Shown here piece after piece: positions 13,701-28,700 of a stretch of DNA of 64,000 nucleotides. The notes beneath the pieces are model-generated. The model did not search any database, was not told the DNA's origin, and saw only the letters and a list, made by a program, of their open reading frames with translations. Numbering within the stretch: position 1 is the stretch's first letter; each line of letters starts with the position of its first letter. Source of the DNA: Rostratula benghalensis (lineage: Eukaryota > Chordata > Aves > Charadriiformes > Rostratulidae); contig VXAI01000082.1 of assembly GCA_013399305.1 (NCBI GenBank), forward strand, positions 2,171,620-2,235,619. Reading direction: 5' to 3'. The translations under genes and the position numbers were made by a program.

Positions 13701-16700
13701 GTCCATGTGGGCACTCATCTATCTTGGGTGTGGCTTATACACGGTTTCATTCATGTACTTGAATATTTTATGCCTTTCTACTTTGGTACCTGTGGCACTT
13801 TGTGTCTGTGGTGCACCTTAGCTGATTTTCCAGTTTATCACCAGTGAGGCCACCAACTTCTTTTCCTTCTGCACACCTTGCATCTCTTCAGTTTATCTTG
13901 TGAGATTCAAAAGTGCATTTTCTATTGCAGTCACATTGCATAGCCGTTCTTCTTTCATCTGTGCATGAAGACAGTAATTCCTGACAGGTGTAATATTTGC
14001 TGTACTTTAAACCTGGTGCCTAACAAGCTTCAGGATTATCTGGTAAGAAAAGTGTTTGAGTGTCTGAAATTGAGAAGCAGAAAGCAAGAGAAAAAAAAAC
14101 CACAATAAACCAAAACAGATTAAAAAAGACAAGAAAGACTGCTACGGAGTTTCCCGCAAGTTTTGCTTCTTTAATGAATAAGAACAAGACCAGCCTGTAG
14201 GAACACCAGATTCAGACTTGAAGCCTTGCATACCTGATGATCACAGTGGCCTCAAGATGGTACTGCTTCCCCCTGCAATCAGGCAGGCCGTAGCCCCATT
14301 TCAGGCTGGCTTGTAGTTGCCACATATTGGCTCTGGTGTTGATCGCAGGTAGCTTTGCATTTTGTATGCCAGGTAAGACACCAGGGTAAGCACAATTGCT
14401 TTTCTCCTTACTTCCTGGGGCCTTCTTCCTCTGACACCATCTCCACTGTGAGAAGGCTATCCTGTCAGCCCTCACCTACCTCTGTAGTCTTCTGAAAAAT
14501 CTATCTATACCACATATAGAGCTGTTGATAATCTTGAATTTTCTTTGTTGCCTTTGCTGTTTCTCTCATCAGTCTTCGAGTTGTTTTCCTGATCTGCAGG
14601 AAAAGACAGTCTCACTGCTGGAGGGCCAGAATGAAGCACCAAGTCCAGTACATACTTCTAAGGACATTGCTGAGCTTAGGTGATTACTCATTATATGTGC
14701 AGAAGAACCACAACATTATATATATATTTTGGTAGCTCACCTTGAAGAAGAGGGTCTGTAAGTTTCTTTTTATTTCTCTATTTTAATGGTAGATATGATT
14801 TTCTGAATATTTTCTTAAGATGTCTCTGAAGAAATTACATTCACTACCACCTCCATCTAGTGCACGTTCATTTTGACAGGTTTTTTTTTAAAATGTAGTT
14901 TGACTAGTTTGCCTTAGTTGAAAAGTGACAGTTTGAATAAATTCCTTCCTGGAAAATACCAGCTTTTAGTATTCTGACAGTTCTTGAAGTAAAAGAACAA
15001 ATATAGAGAGAATTAGTGTTAACAGCTATAATGATAAATTGATCATCTGGCTTGACCAGTTATAGATCAGAAAAATGCAATTCTTAGTGTCAAGGAAGAG
15101 TTACATCTCTTTTGTCCTCTGACAAAAGACAACATGAAGACAACAGTGATTGAAGTCTAGGATTTTAGCTGTCTTGCAAGGAAAGTTCCTCATTAAGAAA
15201 TTCTGACAGCCTCACTCCTGACACATGAAGTCACGCTGTTGTGAGACCACAGAAGTTAACAAGGAAGTTTGTTCTAATTATAGTGGAGCGAGAGATTGGA
15301 GATGAAGCTCTCTGAAGTCTTGCACCCAAATTGTAAAGCAGACTTTGGTTAAACAAGGGGTTTATTCACATTGGTCTTGATCTTCCAGTCAGATTGGCGT
15401 GCACAGACCTCCTCATCCCCACGTTAGGCTGCAGCATTGTTCCTGGATCACTTGGAAACAGTGCTGTGTTTAAATCAAAAAAATTTACCCCCTCCTCAAT
15501 TACATGCAATAATATTCATCTCAAGTGGCCTTCTATTTACAATATTAGCCTTTCGCTGAGTAGCTTTTCAAACTCAGAAGCTCACTTTTAGGATTTAATC
15601 TTCAAAGAACAGGCTACATACAGTACCTATATTTAACTACTTGCAATATTGATGTCTGACTTATAATGGAAGTGGTCCAGCCATGAAAACAGTGATATTT
15701 AGTATGCCTGGGAAGGTCTGTCTTAGGCAGAAGAAATAATATTTCTGTTTTGGCCACTGTCCTTTAAGTGAGTTCAGCTATGGACCCAAAAAATCCAGAA
15801 GTACATAAGTATCCCCTTAAAATCTCCATCAGATATTTTGCTGGATCAGTATCTCGCAGGACAGAGTATTAAATGCCTTTTCTCTTAGACAGCAGAGTGT
15901 TGGTTATACACAGAGAAGTGATTTGGCTGGCAGTTTGGGAGGTAAGCTCTCATTAAGCTGTGGGCTTTGAGAAGACTCCTTGATAGCATTTCTGCAGCAA
16001 CTGCCAGTGCTAATTTTGTAAGTGTGCTCCAGCTTTTTTTAAGATCATCTTGGTGGTGCAGCACAGATTAAATATGCGGTTCCAATGTGTTGTTAAGAGA
16101 TGCTTTTTAAAATTCTATCAACAGCCTCTTGTGTAGGAACTTCACCATCTGCTGCAATCTGAAAGGATAAGAGGGAAAATCTATAGTGCAAATCCAGGCA
16201 AATCATGCTGAGGAGGAGTTTGTCCCATAGTTGCTAAATTGCAGACTAGGCAAATGTTTTAGTAAAGGTGTCAGTCTCTGGTATGTAATATCCATTTCCA
16301 GTTTGGGAAATGTTTTGGGGTATGATCAGGTGTTTCTCCATAGGGGATAACTGCATTACAGTTTTGAAAAAGCAGATTCTATATGAATAAATCTCGGTGT
16401 TGGAAAAAAGTCTTATCAGGCAAGCATCTTGCAGGAAGGAATGGATGATATTTAAAATCAAAAGGCTATCATTGAAAATAGTATCTTTCAGTCATTGCAC
16501 CTATATAGCTGGGATGAGTTTATTGCATCCCTATAGTTGCCACAGTAGAAATGACTCCTGAACAGGCATTTGGAAGAACATACACTAGTGACCTTTTGAG
16601 GAAGTTTGCTCTTGTTGTCATGGGACAATAAAGTAGGTGGGAGGGGATCATTAGGTTAAACCCCAAAACAGGAGAAGAATTGGAAAAGATGCTACAGTGC

Positions 16701-19700
16701 TGAAGATGAGGTCCTGACAGTTTCTGAGGAAAAGCGGTGAAGAGATTTAGCAGACCGGTGAAATATTTCAAATGATGAGAAAGAAGAATGCATTTCAATA
16801 CTGCTTTCTTCATTGACTGCACAGGTGTTGAGCAGGCCAGCATGTGAAGGATGATGTTATAACATTCAAGATGGGGCTGATGGGAATGACAGAGTTTGGG
16901 TAAGAGAACAGGGCAGGAAATGATAGTGTAGGCTATCAACAGTTATGTCAAGGGTGAACCTAAACCATTTCTATGCAATCTTCTGATTTTCTGAATTTTG
17001 CACATATTTTCTCTCTTTCTCACTTTTTCTCACATTATAGATTCCAAGCTTTTCTGTTTTAGATGAAGAAAAGAGAAATTTTTGTGGAGGTATTCGCACA
17101 AATCCTATCTAAGTGAATATCTGCATGTTGTTTCTTTTCCCTAATATGTTCCCATGTGCATTGTTTTCACGAGGAATCATTCACCCATGTTCTGCAACAT
17201 TAATTTCAATTAATTTTAATGGAGTTTCACAACCAGAGTTGTGGGCACAAACTGATTGCTCAAAACTCAATTTTCCAGCACACAATAGTTGAGGTTAAAA
17301 ATCTGTTCCCTAATTAGTGATGCTAGTGGTAGATATTCTGTTATTTCTGTAATCAGATCTTTGAGAATAGCAATAAGTACCCATCAAAGTCTAGTGTCAC
17401 ATACAGATGCATCCACCTTCTGTTGCCTCTGGTCTCTGACCATGGCGATGTGAAACAGAGTTGTCATTCTATCCTGGGTCCCGATTCTCTGTAAGCTTTG
17501 ATGCAACCTGTGCTGCAACTGTCAGTCTTGCCTGTTAATGCTTTCTGTGGGAATAAGAAATTGCTCTGTCCAGTGGTGCGTAATAGGTGGGTCAGCAGTG
17601 TATGGAATAGCAGAGAGGGAGTGATGATGCCCATTTTATTCTGTAATTGCCAGACACTTTCCATCCGTACTTCTCTGTTAATAAGATAAGCCTGCAATCT
17701 CAAAACTGTTCCATGAAATTCTTCTCCCTGTTTGGTGCTAAGCTCCTGCAAAACAGCCATGTGTTTCTACCTAGCATTAATATTATGCTGTCAAATGGTG
17801 ATGAAGGAAGTAGCTATTTGACTGTTTCACACTGTCAGACAACAAGGTATCAAGTCAACAGCGAGCCTTTGTTGGGTGCAGCACTTCGATTGCAGCCATC
17901 TCCTGCTTCCAAATGTAAATATTAATAGTATAAGATAGACCTTTATTGGCTACATAATACTTGCCTTAGCACACTACATGACACTGTCATGTTCCTTAGC
18001 TAATTATATTCCTTGATAAAAACATTGAGTATGTTTTTATCCTACTGGCCTTTTTTCAAGTAGAAAGTTGTTTAGAGACAACAAACATCACTATGTTTTA
18101 GCTTCAGGAAAGACTTTGGATGATTTGCATATGTGAAAAGAGGAAATGAAAAAAATTAAATCTATAAACCTCTATGTCAAGAATCACTCCTTGAAACCCT
18201 GTTTTAATCTTGATTTAGAGCTTTTATTGGTGGAGCTATTTTTTATTGTGGCTTTTTTTTTAGTGGACTTTCATTCAATTTTGTTGACAAGAACGTATGA
18301 GTGTGTCTCTGTCTGAGAACCTTACCTCTGTCCTCAGGGATTCTTGGATCAAGTGCTGTATACCTAATATCATATCTAGTCATTGTAAAATATTGCTGGC
18401 ATTGAATTTCTGTCTGAATGTGATATGGATGAAGCCAACTCTAATAGTTGATTTTTGTATATCCGCTGAAGATACAAGTGTTTTATGAAATCTATTTCTA
18501 TACTAAAGCCAGCTTTATGAGAAAAAGTTCTCTAAAGATGTTTTAGAGATTTCTCTTAAATTTCCACTCCGTGCTTTTACCTTACTGCCACCTAAAGATA
18601 GCCAACAGAAAATACATTGTACTTCAGATTAGAGAGATATATTCTAACGTTCTAGGAAGTATTAGATTTGCTCTAACATACTAGGAAGTAGTAGCAGCTT
18701 TGTTAGCCTCTTTCAAGAAGGTTTCCTAAGCTTTCAGAAGAATTTTCTTGAAGATCATACTTCTTAGAGACAGGAAAAAATATACTGGCTTAGATCCCTG
18801 AATTTATCTCTGGTTCTCCAAGGCAAGGTGTATTGACTATGATTGCAACTCAACCCTCTTTCTAGCTGGATTATTAATTTACATCTGTGGGCTCCTCAAT
18901 ACAGGCTGATAGTAAAGTTTTCTACAGAGCATGGAGGTGGGTCAAAATCCAGCTTCATCTGCAGGTGTAAGCTATTTCTGATACACACCCCACCTCACCC
19001 CCCACTCACCCACTGTTTAATTCAAATAATAACTGAATCAGTGATCCCCAAGATGCTTCTTTATGACTAGTAACTCTTCTGATTGATACTTGCACACTTC
19101 CTTAAAATATTCTCAATTTCATACTTATTTCAAGATGAGTAAGGTAACCATCAACTCAAGAAAGTTATATATAAATTTAGCAGAAGTGTCATAAATTACC
19201 TTTTTTTTCTGGATGAATACTTCTGCTTCCTCTTTCATCAGTGGCTTTTGGGAGAGGATGAAAAAAGTGATCACGACCTAGCAATTTTACTCTTAAAACT
19301 TTCTTGAGGTCAAATACGTTCAGAGTCCTGGGTCCAGGTTGGTTACAGTACAACCAGCCTGTGCATCAGGCCCAAGTTGCTTCTCCAGGGGAGGGGAGAT
19401 AGCTGAGTAACGAAGAGAGATATCACTTCCATGTGAACTCCATCTAGAAAACTTCAGTTTCAGAGACCATTGCTTAGCAGCAAGTTATACCATCAATATT
19501 TTATTTTTTTTAAAGTTTTGTGGTTAAAGTATCCTGGGGTAGATTGTGGCCTCTATGTGTGTGCGTGTGTTCATTTTCCAGTAAAGGATAGGATAATAAA
19601 ACTTCTGTACCTTACAGATGTGCCACAGCATTAAAATAATGAAGTCATTCTTGCTAAGCTAAGATACAGCCCAGGTGTTCAGTGCTGTCCCCATCTGTAT

Positions 19701-22700
19701 GATCTTTACAAATCCATTTTAGTTACAATTTTCCTACTTGTGTCATTTCGTTTGCCTCAGTACCACCTTGTATGTCCAGGGTTTCCTCCAAACCCACCTT
19801 TTTTGATCACTTCCAGGAATGAAAGGCGACAGTGACAGCACTGAGGTTTTCTCTGGGACTCTGCCCTGTCTTCTCTGGAGAGATCCTCAGCAACCACAGA
19901 GATTCCCTGACTATGTAATGCATTTAAAGGATGAGGAAAAGTTTCTGTGGGGATAATAACTTCCAAGCCTGTAGAAAGTGACAGAAGACACCAACCTTTG
20001 CTTCTGAGTTTAGATCTGCTATGGAGGACGTATTACATTTTCATATGTATAGAAAAAAAAGCATTTTCTTTTGGCCTGAATGAGTTTTGTGTTTGATTAA
20101 AGGAAACAATAAAATAAGAAAGGACCAAATAGAATTCTTCATGAGGCACAGCACAGTGTCTTGTGTAACTCTTGTGTATGATATGCTGCATCAGTTCACA
20201 AAATGGTAAGCTTTGGAATTAGAAAAGGTAACAATTATATCACTACATAACATTTGTGGAGGGAGATGTGTGCTTACATTGCCATTTATATCACTGTGGT
20301 TGGGGTTTTTTTTTTTTGATGTTGTTGGTTTTTTCTTTTGTTCCAGGATTAGCAGCTACCAGGTGTCAGCTTACTGTGTTCAGACCATGTATTCTTTTCC
20401 TTTATAACTGACAAAAAGTCAACAGGGGAGAAAAATTCTTTTTGCAGGATGATCAGGAAAGGAGCTGCACTTTATTGTCACCCACAAATGATTACTCCTT
20501 GGAGAAGAGGGAACAGAGGGTCCTGTCCCTTGGGGGATAAGAAAAGCGCAGTGTATGAGTGTTACCAGTGCTGCACCAGACAGAAATGCAAATATTTCCA
20601 TTTACTTCAGTAATGGATAAATTAGACCCCAAACTATTTATGTGTGTGAGAATTTCCAAAATCCCTAGCATTTTGCAGGGTCCAACAACAACTGAAGTTG
20701 TCTGCAGTGGTGTAAAATCTGCTCTAGTGAAATGATTACAAAGCTTTATAAAGCTGCTTTTTCTCCTGTCCTTTCTACTGAATTACAGCAGTATCACAGC
20801 TCTTATTCTGCTTGCAATGTGAATAATCTGTTCTATAAAATATTGTTTAAATAAATATAAGGACTGTTGTATTTGCTGCATAGTTAGTTTAGTACAAAGC
20901 TCAGATATTTTTGTAACAAGCGCAGCCTCTCATTTAAGTGGCTCTCTGTATCAAAACAGATAAGTGTTCCTGATCTTTTGAAACCAAAATATTTTTCAGA
21001 TCCTCATCAACAGGAGTTCTTTTTATTGCTTTTTAGTGGACAAATATTCTGTATGCCTAGTAAAGTGTGCAAATTTTTTTCAGATGTTATTAGGCAGGGA
21101 ATTTTCTAACAAGAACTGAAAAATACTCTGCACAAAAATGTATTTCACAAGCAGAGTTAATCAAGAGATACGTAGTGAGATTAACATGCCAGCCTTCTTG
21201 TATCTGGAAACATCATAATTTCATGGACCTTTGATAGTAATCTTAAGCATATGACTAGTTTACAAGACATTAACACTAGCCTAATTGATGTATTTATTAT
21301 GCTGAGCTGATATCTCAATTCTGTTAGGGAGCTATAGCACTATTGCTGTTTAAATACAGTAAAGGTTGGAATGGAAAACCATAGTTCCCGTCCAGGCATG
21401 TGAATAAATGTGGGGAGATATTCTAAAGTGCTCAATCTCTAATACCAGGGAAAACTCCATATTTACCCTTTATCTGGCGCCCTTTAAAATATATATATAT
21501 ATATATCTAAGTTGTGGGTAACTTTTGGTCTTTTTAATTGCAATGGTGGTGAATGAGCTTTCTTTGGCCCTAACCTTGCAACAAATTCCATGTAAAGCCT
21601 CACACTCATGTTTAATTTCTGTCAATTTTATTGAAAGAACAAACATTGAATCCCTAGAGATCGCTGCCACAATGCACTCAGTATAAGTAAGTTATCTTTT
21701 CCATCATAAAATCCTTAACTTCTGTCCAGTTTCTTTTTCTTTTCATAAGTCCTCAAGCTAAAGTCCAGACTATATTTTTCAGCTTGAAAGTGAGGTTGGA
21801 ATTTCCTTTTCTTTAGAAAGTTTTGGTCAATTAAGCTATTTGGGATTTATGGAATTAAAACAGATTTATGGTCTTGTTTCAGTCAGTGTTTGGTCAAGTT
21901 GTCCAGCAAATAAAAAGCATTTAACTGTGTAGAAGTGTAAGCCCATAAGTGACTAACATCTGCTGTTGGGGTATCACTGCTGTTTTACAGTTTTCTAGAC
22001 AAAAGTCCATATATTTAAACACAAAGTTTAAAAAAAATTACCACTGAGCATAGCTTCATTTTCATTTTCAGTGGAAAACAGCCTCAAAAATACAAAGAAA
22101 AAAAAAAAAGACTTTTCAATACTTGCAGCATTTTAAAAATTGTTAAAATACATTTTTTCACCAATCATATTTTAATGAGCAACGTAATTGGAAATATGCA
22201 CATTTTCAGCATTAGATGATAGCAATAGCCAGAAATACCAGAATTTCCAAAATGTTTGCTTGTTTGTGTTTCATAGTCCTTAGGATGAGATCAGAGTTAC
22301 AGTTTTTATCTACAGAGATAACTGGAAAACAAAATTATTTATTCCTGTTCTTACAAAAAAAAGAAAAAAAAGAAATAGAGTATTATTTTAATATTTGTGA
22401 GTTAATTGTTCTGAAGCAACTTTCAGATTATACTCCCTCACTGCTAAGCCTGCTACATTATTTGAAGATAGCAAAAATAGATAAAAGAGAAAAGAACATT
22501 AAGTCTCATGAACCATATGAGAAAAAAGATGTAAAATTTAGTATCTGAACAATGCAGGCGGGGAGTGTATGAATGTGTTATAAAGTGAGCAATGACTGAA
22601 GTAAATGCCCATGTGATGTGAATGTGAGTCTACAGGGAAAATATCAGAAGGTGAGAAAAAAAGAAAACAATGCCATTGGAACATAAAGGATGGTGTACAG

Positions 22701-25700
22701 ACAAAATGTGTTAGTCTGAATACTAAATGTGTTATGCGAATACTGTACTTGAGCTGATTCCTATACTGCAGAGTGTAATGCTGTCATATGTCATCTGAGC
22801 TTCCTTTCCTGCTTATATTTACCACGTACATTAAATATTCAACTGCTTTTCACTGATGCGTGCAGTAATGCTGGCCTTGTGAGGAGCTTTCTTGTCTTTC
22901 CCAGCTAAAACACATCAGATAACCTTATTGTCTTTGCATCCTAATGTTTTTGTACTTTATGTTATGACACATATTAAATGTGGTTCTTGCGATATCCTTT
23001 TAGAAGTTCTAGTTAAATCCTGTGTTTTGAATACGGACTAATAGAAAATAGCAAAGGATATTAAAGGGCTGTTCTGTTCTGAAAACAACTGTAAAAATGG
23101 CATTGTGATGTTTCCAATGACTTCCAGAGCAGAGCTCCTTATTTTACAAATTTAAAGATGTTTCTTCTTGCCCCACATTTGACCTGACACAGGAATAAAG
23201 TTGGGCTCTCTCTGATTCCTGCCATCAACAGTAACAATTCTGCCATGATGGGTGATCTACAACCATGTGAATGACATGAAAACAAATAAATTCCAGCTTT
23301 TTCCCCATTCAGCTATGCTGACTCTGCTAGGTTACTAAAAATAGTAAAAAGTAACTTCAGTCGGTGAATTGATATTATTTCAGTAACAAATCATCAGACT
23401 GCAATAAGTTTACTTGTACTGTAGAGTCCTTTTCTCTGAATAGTTGAGGTGATGAGGATTTTCTCAAAGTAAGGTACAACAGAGAATAAATCAGAATTAC
23501 CGGGGAGTACCCTTTATGCTTCCAGCAGCAACCTTCAAGATGCAGGTTATATAGACCAGACTGCTTGCTTATTTCCCTCACAGAGTCTGGTCCCTGTCTA
23601 GTGCTTAAGTGCATCAGAAGAGTTCATAAGTGAGTCAGCTTCTGCTCATTGATAGTTCCCGCTTGGGAAGGCAAGCCAGCAGGAATGTGTCATGGGCTGG
23701 CTATGCTGACCATGGTTGCTGGAGATTGAAGGCGTTGGTTTTGAACAGGGCCTCAATCCTCTCTCCTTTGGTCCTCAAGTACTGCTTCAGCATGATTTTA
23801 TAGCATGTAGACAAGTGGTTTTACATATCTCTGATTTCATGAGGTTATATTATTTCAAGGCAAGTGAAGTTGGCTATGCATGACAGGGAATTTCAGAAAA
23901 AGGGTTTAGTTTTGAAGTATTTTACTGTACGTGTTAGTCTTGCTCAACAGGCTGCAAGAGAACTGGAGAAGGCAGATACAAATGTTGTCACTTACTAAGA
24001 CATCAGTCTGATACTTCCCAAAGGCTTGACCTGATCTTACTGCCTGGAGTCACAGGCTGTTCAGCCGTAGTACACAAGGCAGAACTTACTTGGAGGTGAC
24101 CTCCACATATGGTGAGACCATATGTGTGGAGAGAGTTCACTCTCTGCATATTATAACAGCTGGGATAAGCTTTTCGATGACCTGCAGTAGCCACAGCTCC
24201 TGAGCTGGTGCTGTGGAGGAGCAGTAGGTGAGTGGCCTGTCTAAAAACCAGGACGGTAGTACTTAGTTTGAGTTCACTCATCCAGCTTTACTTCTTCATT
24301 TTACCACACTCTTGAGGCTGGCAGATGAATATTATTGTCTTAGTGTTGTCAACATTGGGCTAAGAAGGAAAATTGTTATATTGCCTTAATATAATTACAA
24401 TAGAATGTGAAAATATTTTTTTAAAAAACATTGTGTTGTATTTTTGCCATTCTATGGCTCTTAAAGTCTTCCCCAAGCTTGAGAGAGCTAGTAACTTTAT
24501 CTGCTTTCATGGAGGCTGAAATCTGTGTGTTGGAGCATAAATACCAGCCACCTAGGGCACAAACATTTGTTCAGATTTGAGGGTGTTGACAGTATTACTA
24601 TCCTTGTTTCACAAGTAAACAAACTCTGAAGTATGCAAGTGCCCTAAATATCTGCAGTAGGAAAGAGTAAGTGTAAATTCAGGACAAGAGCGTATCTATA
24701 GTGATGACAAAGAGAACAAAAGTTCTTTCACCAGATACTTTCCTTTACAAGCGTGTAAATTTCTTCTTTGGGATTTTTTGTTTCTGCTTTTGCATTTGAA
24801 GAAGCAGACTGCTAATGATGTCATGCCCTCCACCTCCTAATATTTGAGAAGTTTTCTGGTAGTAAGAGGAGGTGAAACATTGGGTTTTTTCTTTTCAGAT
24901 AATATCCTAAAAATCTTCCATATTGTTTTGCAACCTCAGGACATAAACTGATGAGAGCACTGGCAAGTGGTGTAGTGTGAAAACTAACTTGTATTGCCAT
25001 GTCCACATCTTTCAGTCAAATGGTAATTATGCATTAATAACTTCATAAGCATGAATATGTAAATAGCTATTGAATGCATTATTCATGAATCACCAGGCAT
25101 TAATTATTGTAATTAAGTATCATTTGCTACATTCATATTAATAACCCTTGCAGTTAATGAATACATTAGCTAATCGCAGGGGAGGAGATTCAATCAAATT
25201 TCTGTGTGTCTCTGCTATGGAAGCCTGAGAGAGTTTTCTGGAATTTAGATTCAATATTGAACATATCTTACATGCTTATCAGTGTATTCTTAATGACATT
25301 AAATGTGAATCGTAACCTCCAGTGCATGATGCTTGTCCTTGTGCCCAGGAGGATGGAAAGGTACCAGCTAGAAGAGGATATGAAAGCAACAACAGTGCAC
25401 ATCAGAGCACACAGCAGTAGCTACCTTAAGCAGAACTTTAATTCTGGGACATGAAATCCTCTGTCACTTTCATGTTTCATGTATATTCACATGTACAATA
25501 GGAGAGGGTGTGCTTTGTGAGGAAGTGCTGTCTCAGAGAGGCAGCTGATGATAATGTTCAAGAAACAAATTCAAAGTACAGACTGAGCTGCTCACCAGCA
25601 GGTGCAGGGACACATCTGCCTTTTGCTAGCACAAGCAGAACACAGGACTAGCAGGACCTCAGCCTAATGGTGCCTCTGGGCACTCTTGAAACAAAAGTAA

Positions 25701-28700
25701 AATGAACAACTCTGCATTTTTTTTTCACTCTGGAAACCTATTTCAGATAATAGTAATCTAAGTAGCACAGAAAAGACTTGCTGGAGGGGGTTTTTGTGGG
25801 TTTTTTTTAGGCTATAGTTCTTAGAAGCAGGGTTTGCACTCCTTGAAGTAGAAATTTTGAAGATTTTTTTTCATTACAAACAAAACTTTCCTTCTTTTTA
25901 GGGAGAATCACTAATTAAAGATACAGAAATGTAAGTTCAAGTGCTAAAAGTTAGTATATAGAAATAAAGTGCCCCCTCGGCTGAACTTCTGGGTGTTAGG
26001 CCAAGAAAAAGATTTGCAGTGACTGAATGAAACCTGATTTCATCACTGTGAATTTGAAGCAGATTTTTTTCCTATTTTTAGTTTCCTCAACATACTGTAG
26101 TCACATGCACTGAGTAAATTGAGTATCGGATCTAGTTTCTTAAAAATTACATATTCTGGGGGTAAGAGAATTCAAATAAGCACACCACATAAAGAAGATT
26201 TTTCAGTTGACAAACACATGGGCTCTTTGTAGTTAAAACTAGATAGGATACTTCTGGCAGAGTCCAAATCATATTAGAGCACCAGCAGGGGATGGTCAGT
26301 TGAAGCCTGTATTTTAAGGGTCAGAAGTAGGAACTATGCCTGGTCAATAAAGCAACTGTCATTCTTTGTATATATGTCCTCAGTGAAATACCTCCAACGT
26401 GTTTTGCCAAACATATTAAAGAATACACTTTTGTTAATCCCAGAGGTGATGCAAAACCCTTTGCTATTCCTTCCAATACCTCCATCACTGCTGTCTTTCT
26501 CCTTTTTTTAGAAATCTTATTTCTGACCCAACCATGAACACTGTTATTTCCCATTGCCTGTATTTCTGAATGACAGTCACTGGCATCTGAAAAACAATTC
26601 CACTCTTAGAATCAAAATATAGAGGAATCCATTACAGAAGGTATCAGTAGTCAGCATCACAAGCCATACCTCCCAAAATCATGATCTTACTTGTTTGCTT
26701 TCTTTCATTTGCTTGTCTGGTATCCCCCCTTTAATTCTCTGAGCATATTGAGATAACAGTTTTCTGAGCCCTTCTCAACACCCAAAGTGGTATGATGGTT
26801 TTCCTTCTTTCTGTTTCCTTTTTTTTTTTTAATTTCTTTTTGGTTTTTTTTTTAAAGTCAATACTGAGGTTCGCATGAAAGTGTGCACTCATCTAGGATC
26901 TTATGCTCTAAACAAAAATCAAATATCAAAAGATTTGCAATAAAATTGCAAGACTGAAAATGTATTTAATGCCTGTTGCTATATCTTAAACTCAAGCAAG
27001 AATAATGGACTTTTCAACATTCCTAATGAAAAAAAAGTCTTAACAATTGGATGTGTTTACAGAAAACCTAGTACTGAGCATCCTTATTTATCCAGCTATT
27101 TTTTCCTGTTTGCTTCTATAGCCATTTGCATTTAAATGGCCTACATCTCCCTTTCTTTAAAAAAAGAAAAAAATAATCAAGAATGTTATTTTAATTAACC
27201 TGTTGTGAATTTTTTGTTTGTTTGTTTGTTTTTGTTAATCTTTTAAACTAGAACTATGAAGCCTGTACTCCACTAGTGTGTTGGAAGACCTGTACATGGG
27301 ACAGGTCCAGCTTACAGGATATGATATCTTCATGGAAAGAGATGAGCCATCAAAATGCTAATGGGGGCCTTGCAATGCTCAACAGCTTCATAAGTGTTGA
27401 CAATACATAAGGAGGCACCAAGTAATGAGCATCACTTTGAGCTATGTGGATAAAATCCCTTCCTCTCTGAATTGCTGGTCTAGGGGCTGGCACTTGCCTG
27501 ACCCTGCGCTGTCAGTGCCCTGGAAAAGGCACAGGGAAGACAAAACCTCAGTTTTTGTGTGGTGTAAAGTGCAAACATTCAGAAAGCATGGCACACTTAA
27601 AGCAAATGAACAGAGTCATTAGCAGAAAATGAGGAGCAGACATAAAAAGACAAAGGCAGAAGGTTTATTTTTTTGTATAAAGTTAGGAAAGTTATGTACA
27701 TGTACATAATGTAGTTGAGAGTACAGAAGTGCAAAGAGGAAAAGAGCAGCATTTCTGAAGTCAGGGGATGTTTCATGATGACAAGGCATTACAGGAAGGA
27801 AAGAATTAAATTACAGGTGTGTACTCAGAAAAGGAAAGAATGAACTGATGCTCTGCTAATATATTCTAGATGAATAACTTGCATATTCCTATAAATCCAT
27901 ATAAAACCTGTATTTAATATTGTATGTACACTCATCAAGTTTCTAGTATGGAAGAGAAAGTATTTTTTAATCTCTGTACAGATATATACTTTGATTTCCG
28001 ATTATGAATATAACTATAGTATTTCAGACATACATGCATTGCATGTACTACTTTCTAGCTTTTTCAACATTAATATTAGGATGAAATTTTTTATTATTAT
28101 AGGATATCTATATTCTATAAAGTACATAAGACTTTGATTTATTTATGTGGGAGATGAACTAAACCCAGTGAGAAAACGCCCCAAGCTATTGTGATTCTTT
28201 AAATTTTGATTTTTTAAAGAAAACTTTACTTGAACAGCTTTGGTTTGTAGCATCAGGGTTTTTTTTCCATTAGAACTTTTGAAATTTCTTATTTCTTTTC
28301 TTTTAGTTACCATTCTGAAATGATACGATAGTTTTAATTTCAAATTATTTGTGATGATGTTTAATTTTTCATTTCAGTAATACTGAACTAAGTAACATTT
28401 TGAGACAGGATAAAATGAAAAGTACAGTTTGGAATAAAATTTCCAATATGATACATTAATACTTCAACTTTTTCCATACAAAAGAAAATTGCCATTTTAA
28501 CTCAGAACAAGGTAATTGTTTTCATTTTGTTTTGTTTTACTTTGATATTTTAAACCAAAAACATTTCACGCAGAAAGATTAATTTCTTTTTAAAAATAAT
28601 TTTACTTTGAACTTGTAAGTTTGATCAGATTACTTTATTTGGAGTAAACCCCCACATTTTCCAAAACTGTATTTTCATGTAAAAACAATCCAAAATGCAG

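Noticed and set aside
16520..16939. 139-codon open frame on the minus strand in intron 11
   Set aside because: Longest frame outside known exons, but no recognisable domain, cysteine pattern, splice context or codon bias; length is within chance for a 64-kb AT-rich window.
22216..22548. 110-codon plus-strand open frame with lysine-rich end
   Set aside because: Lysine and glutamate runs come from A-rich sequence (poly-A/AAG); no homology recognised.
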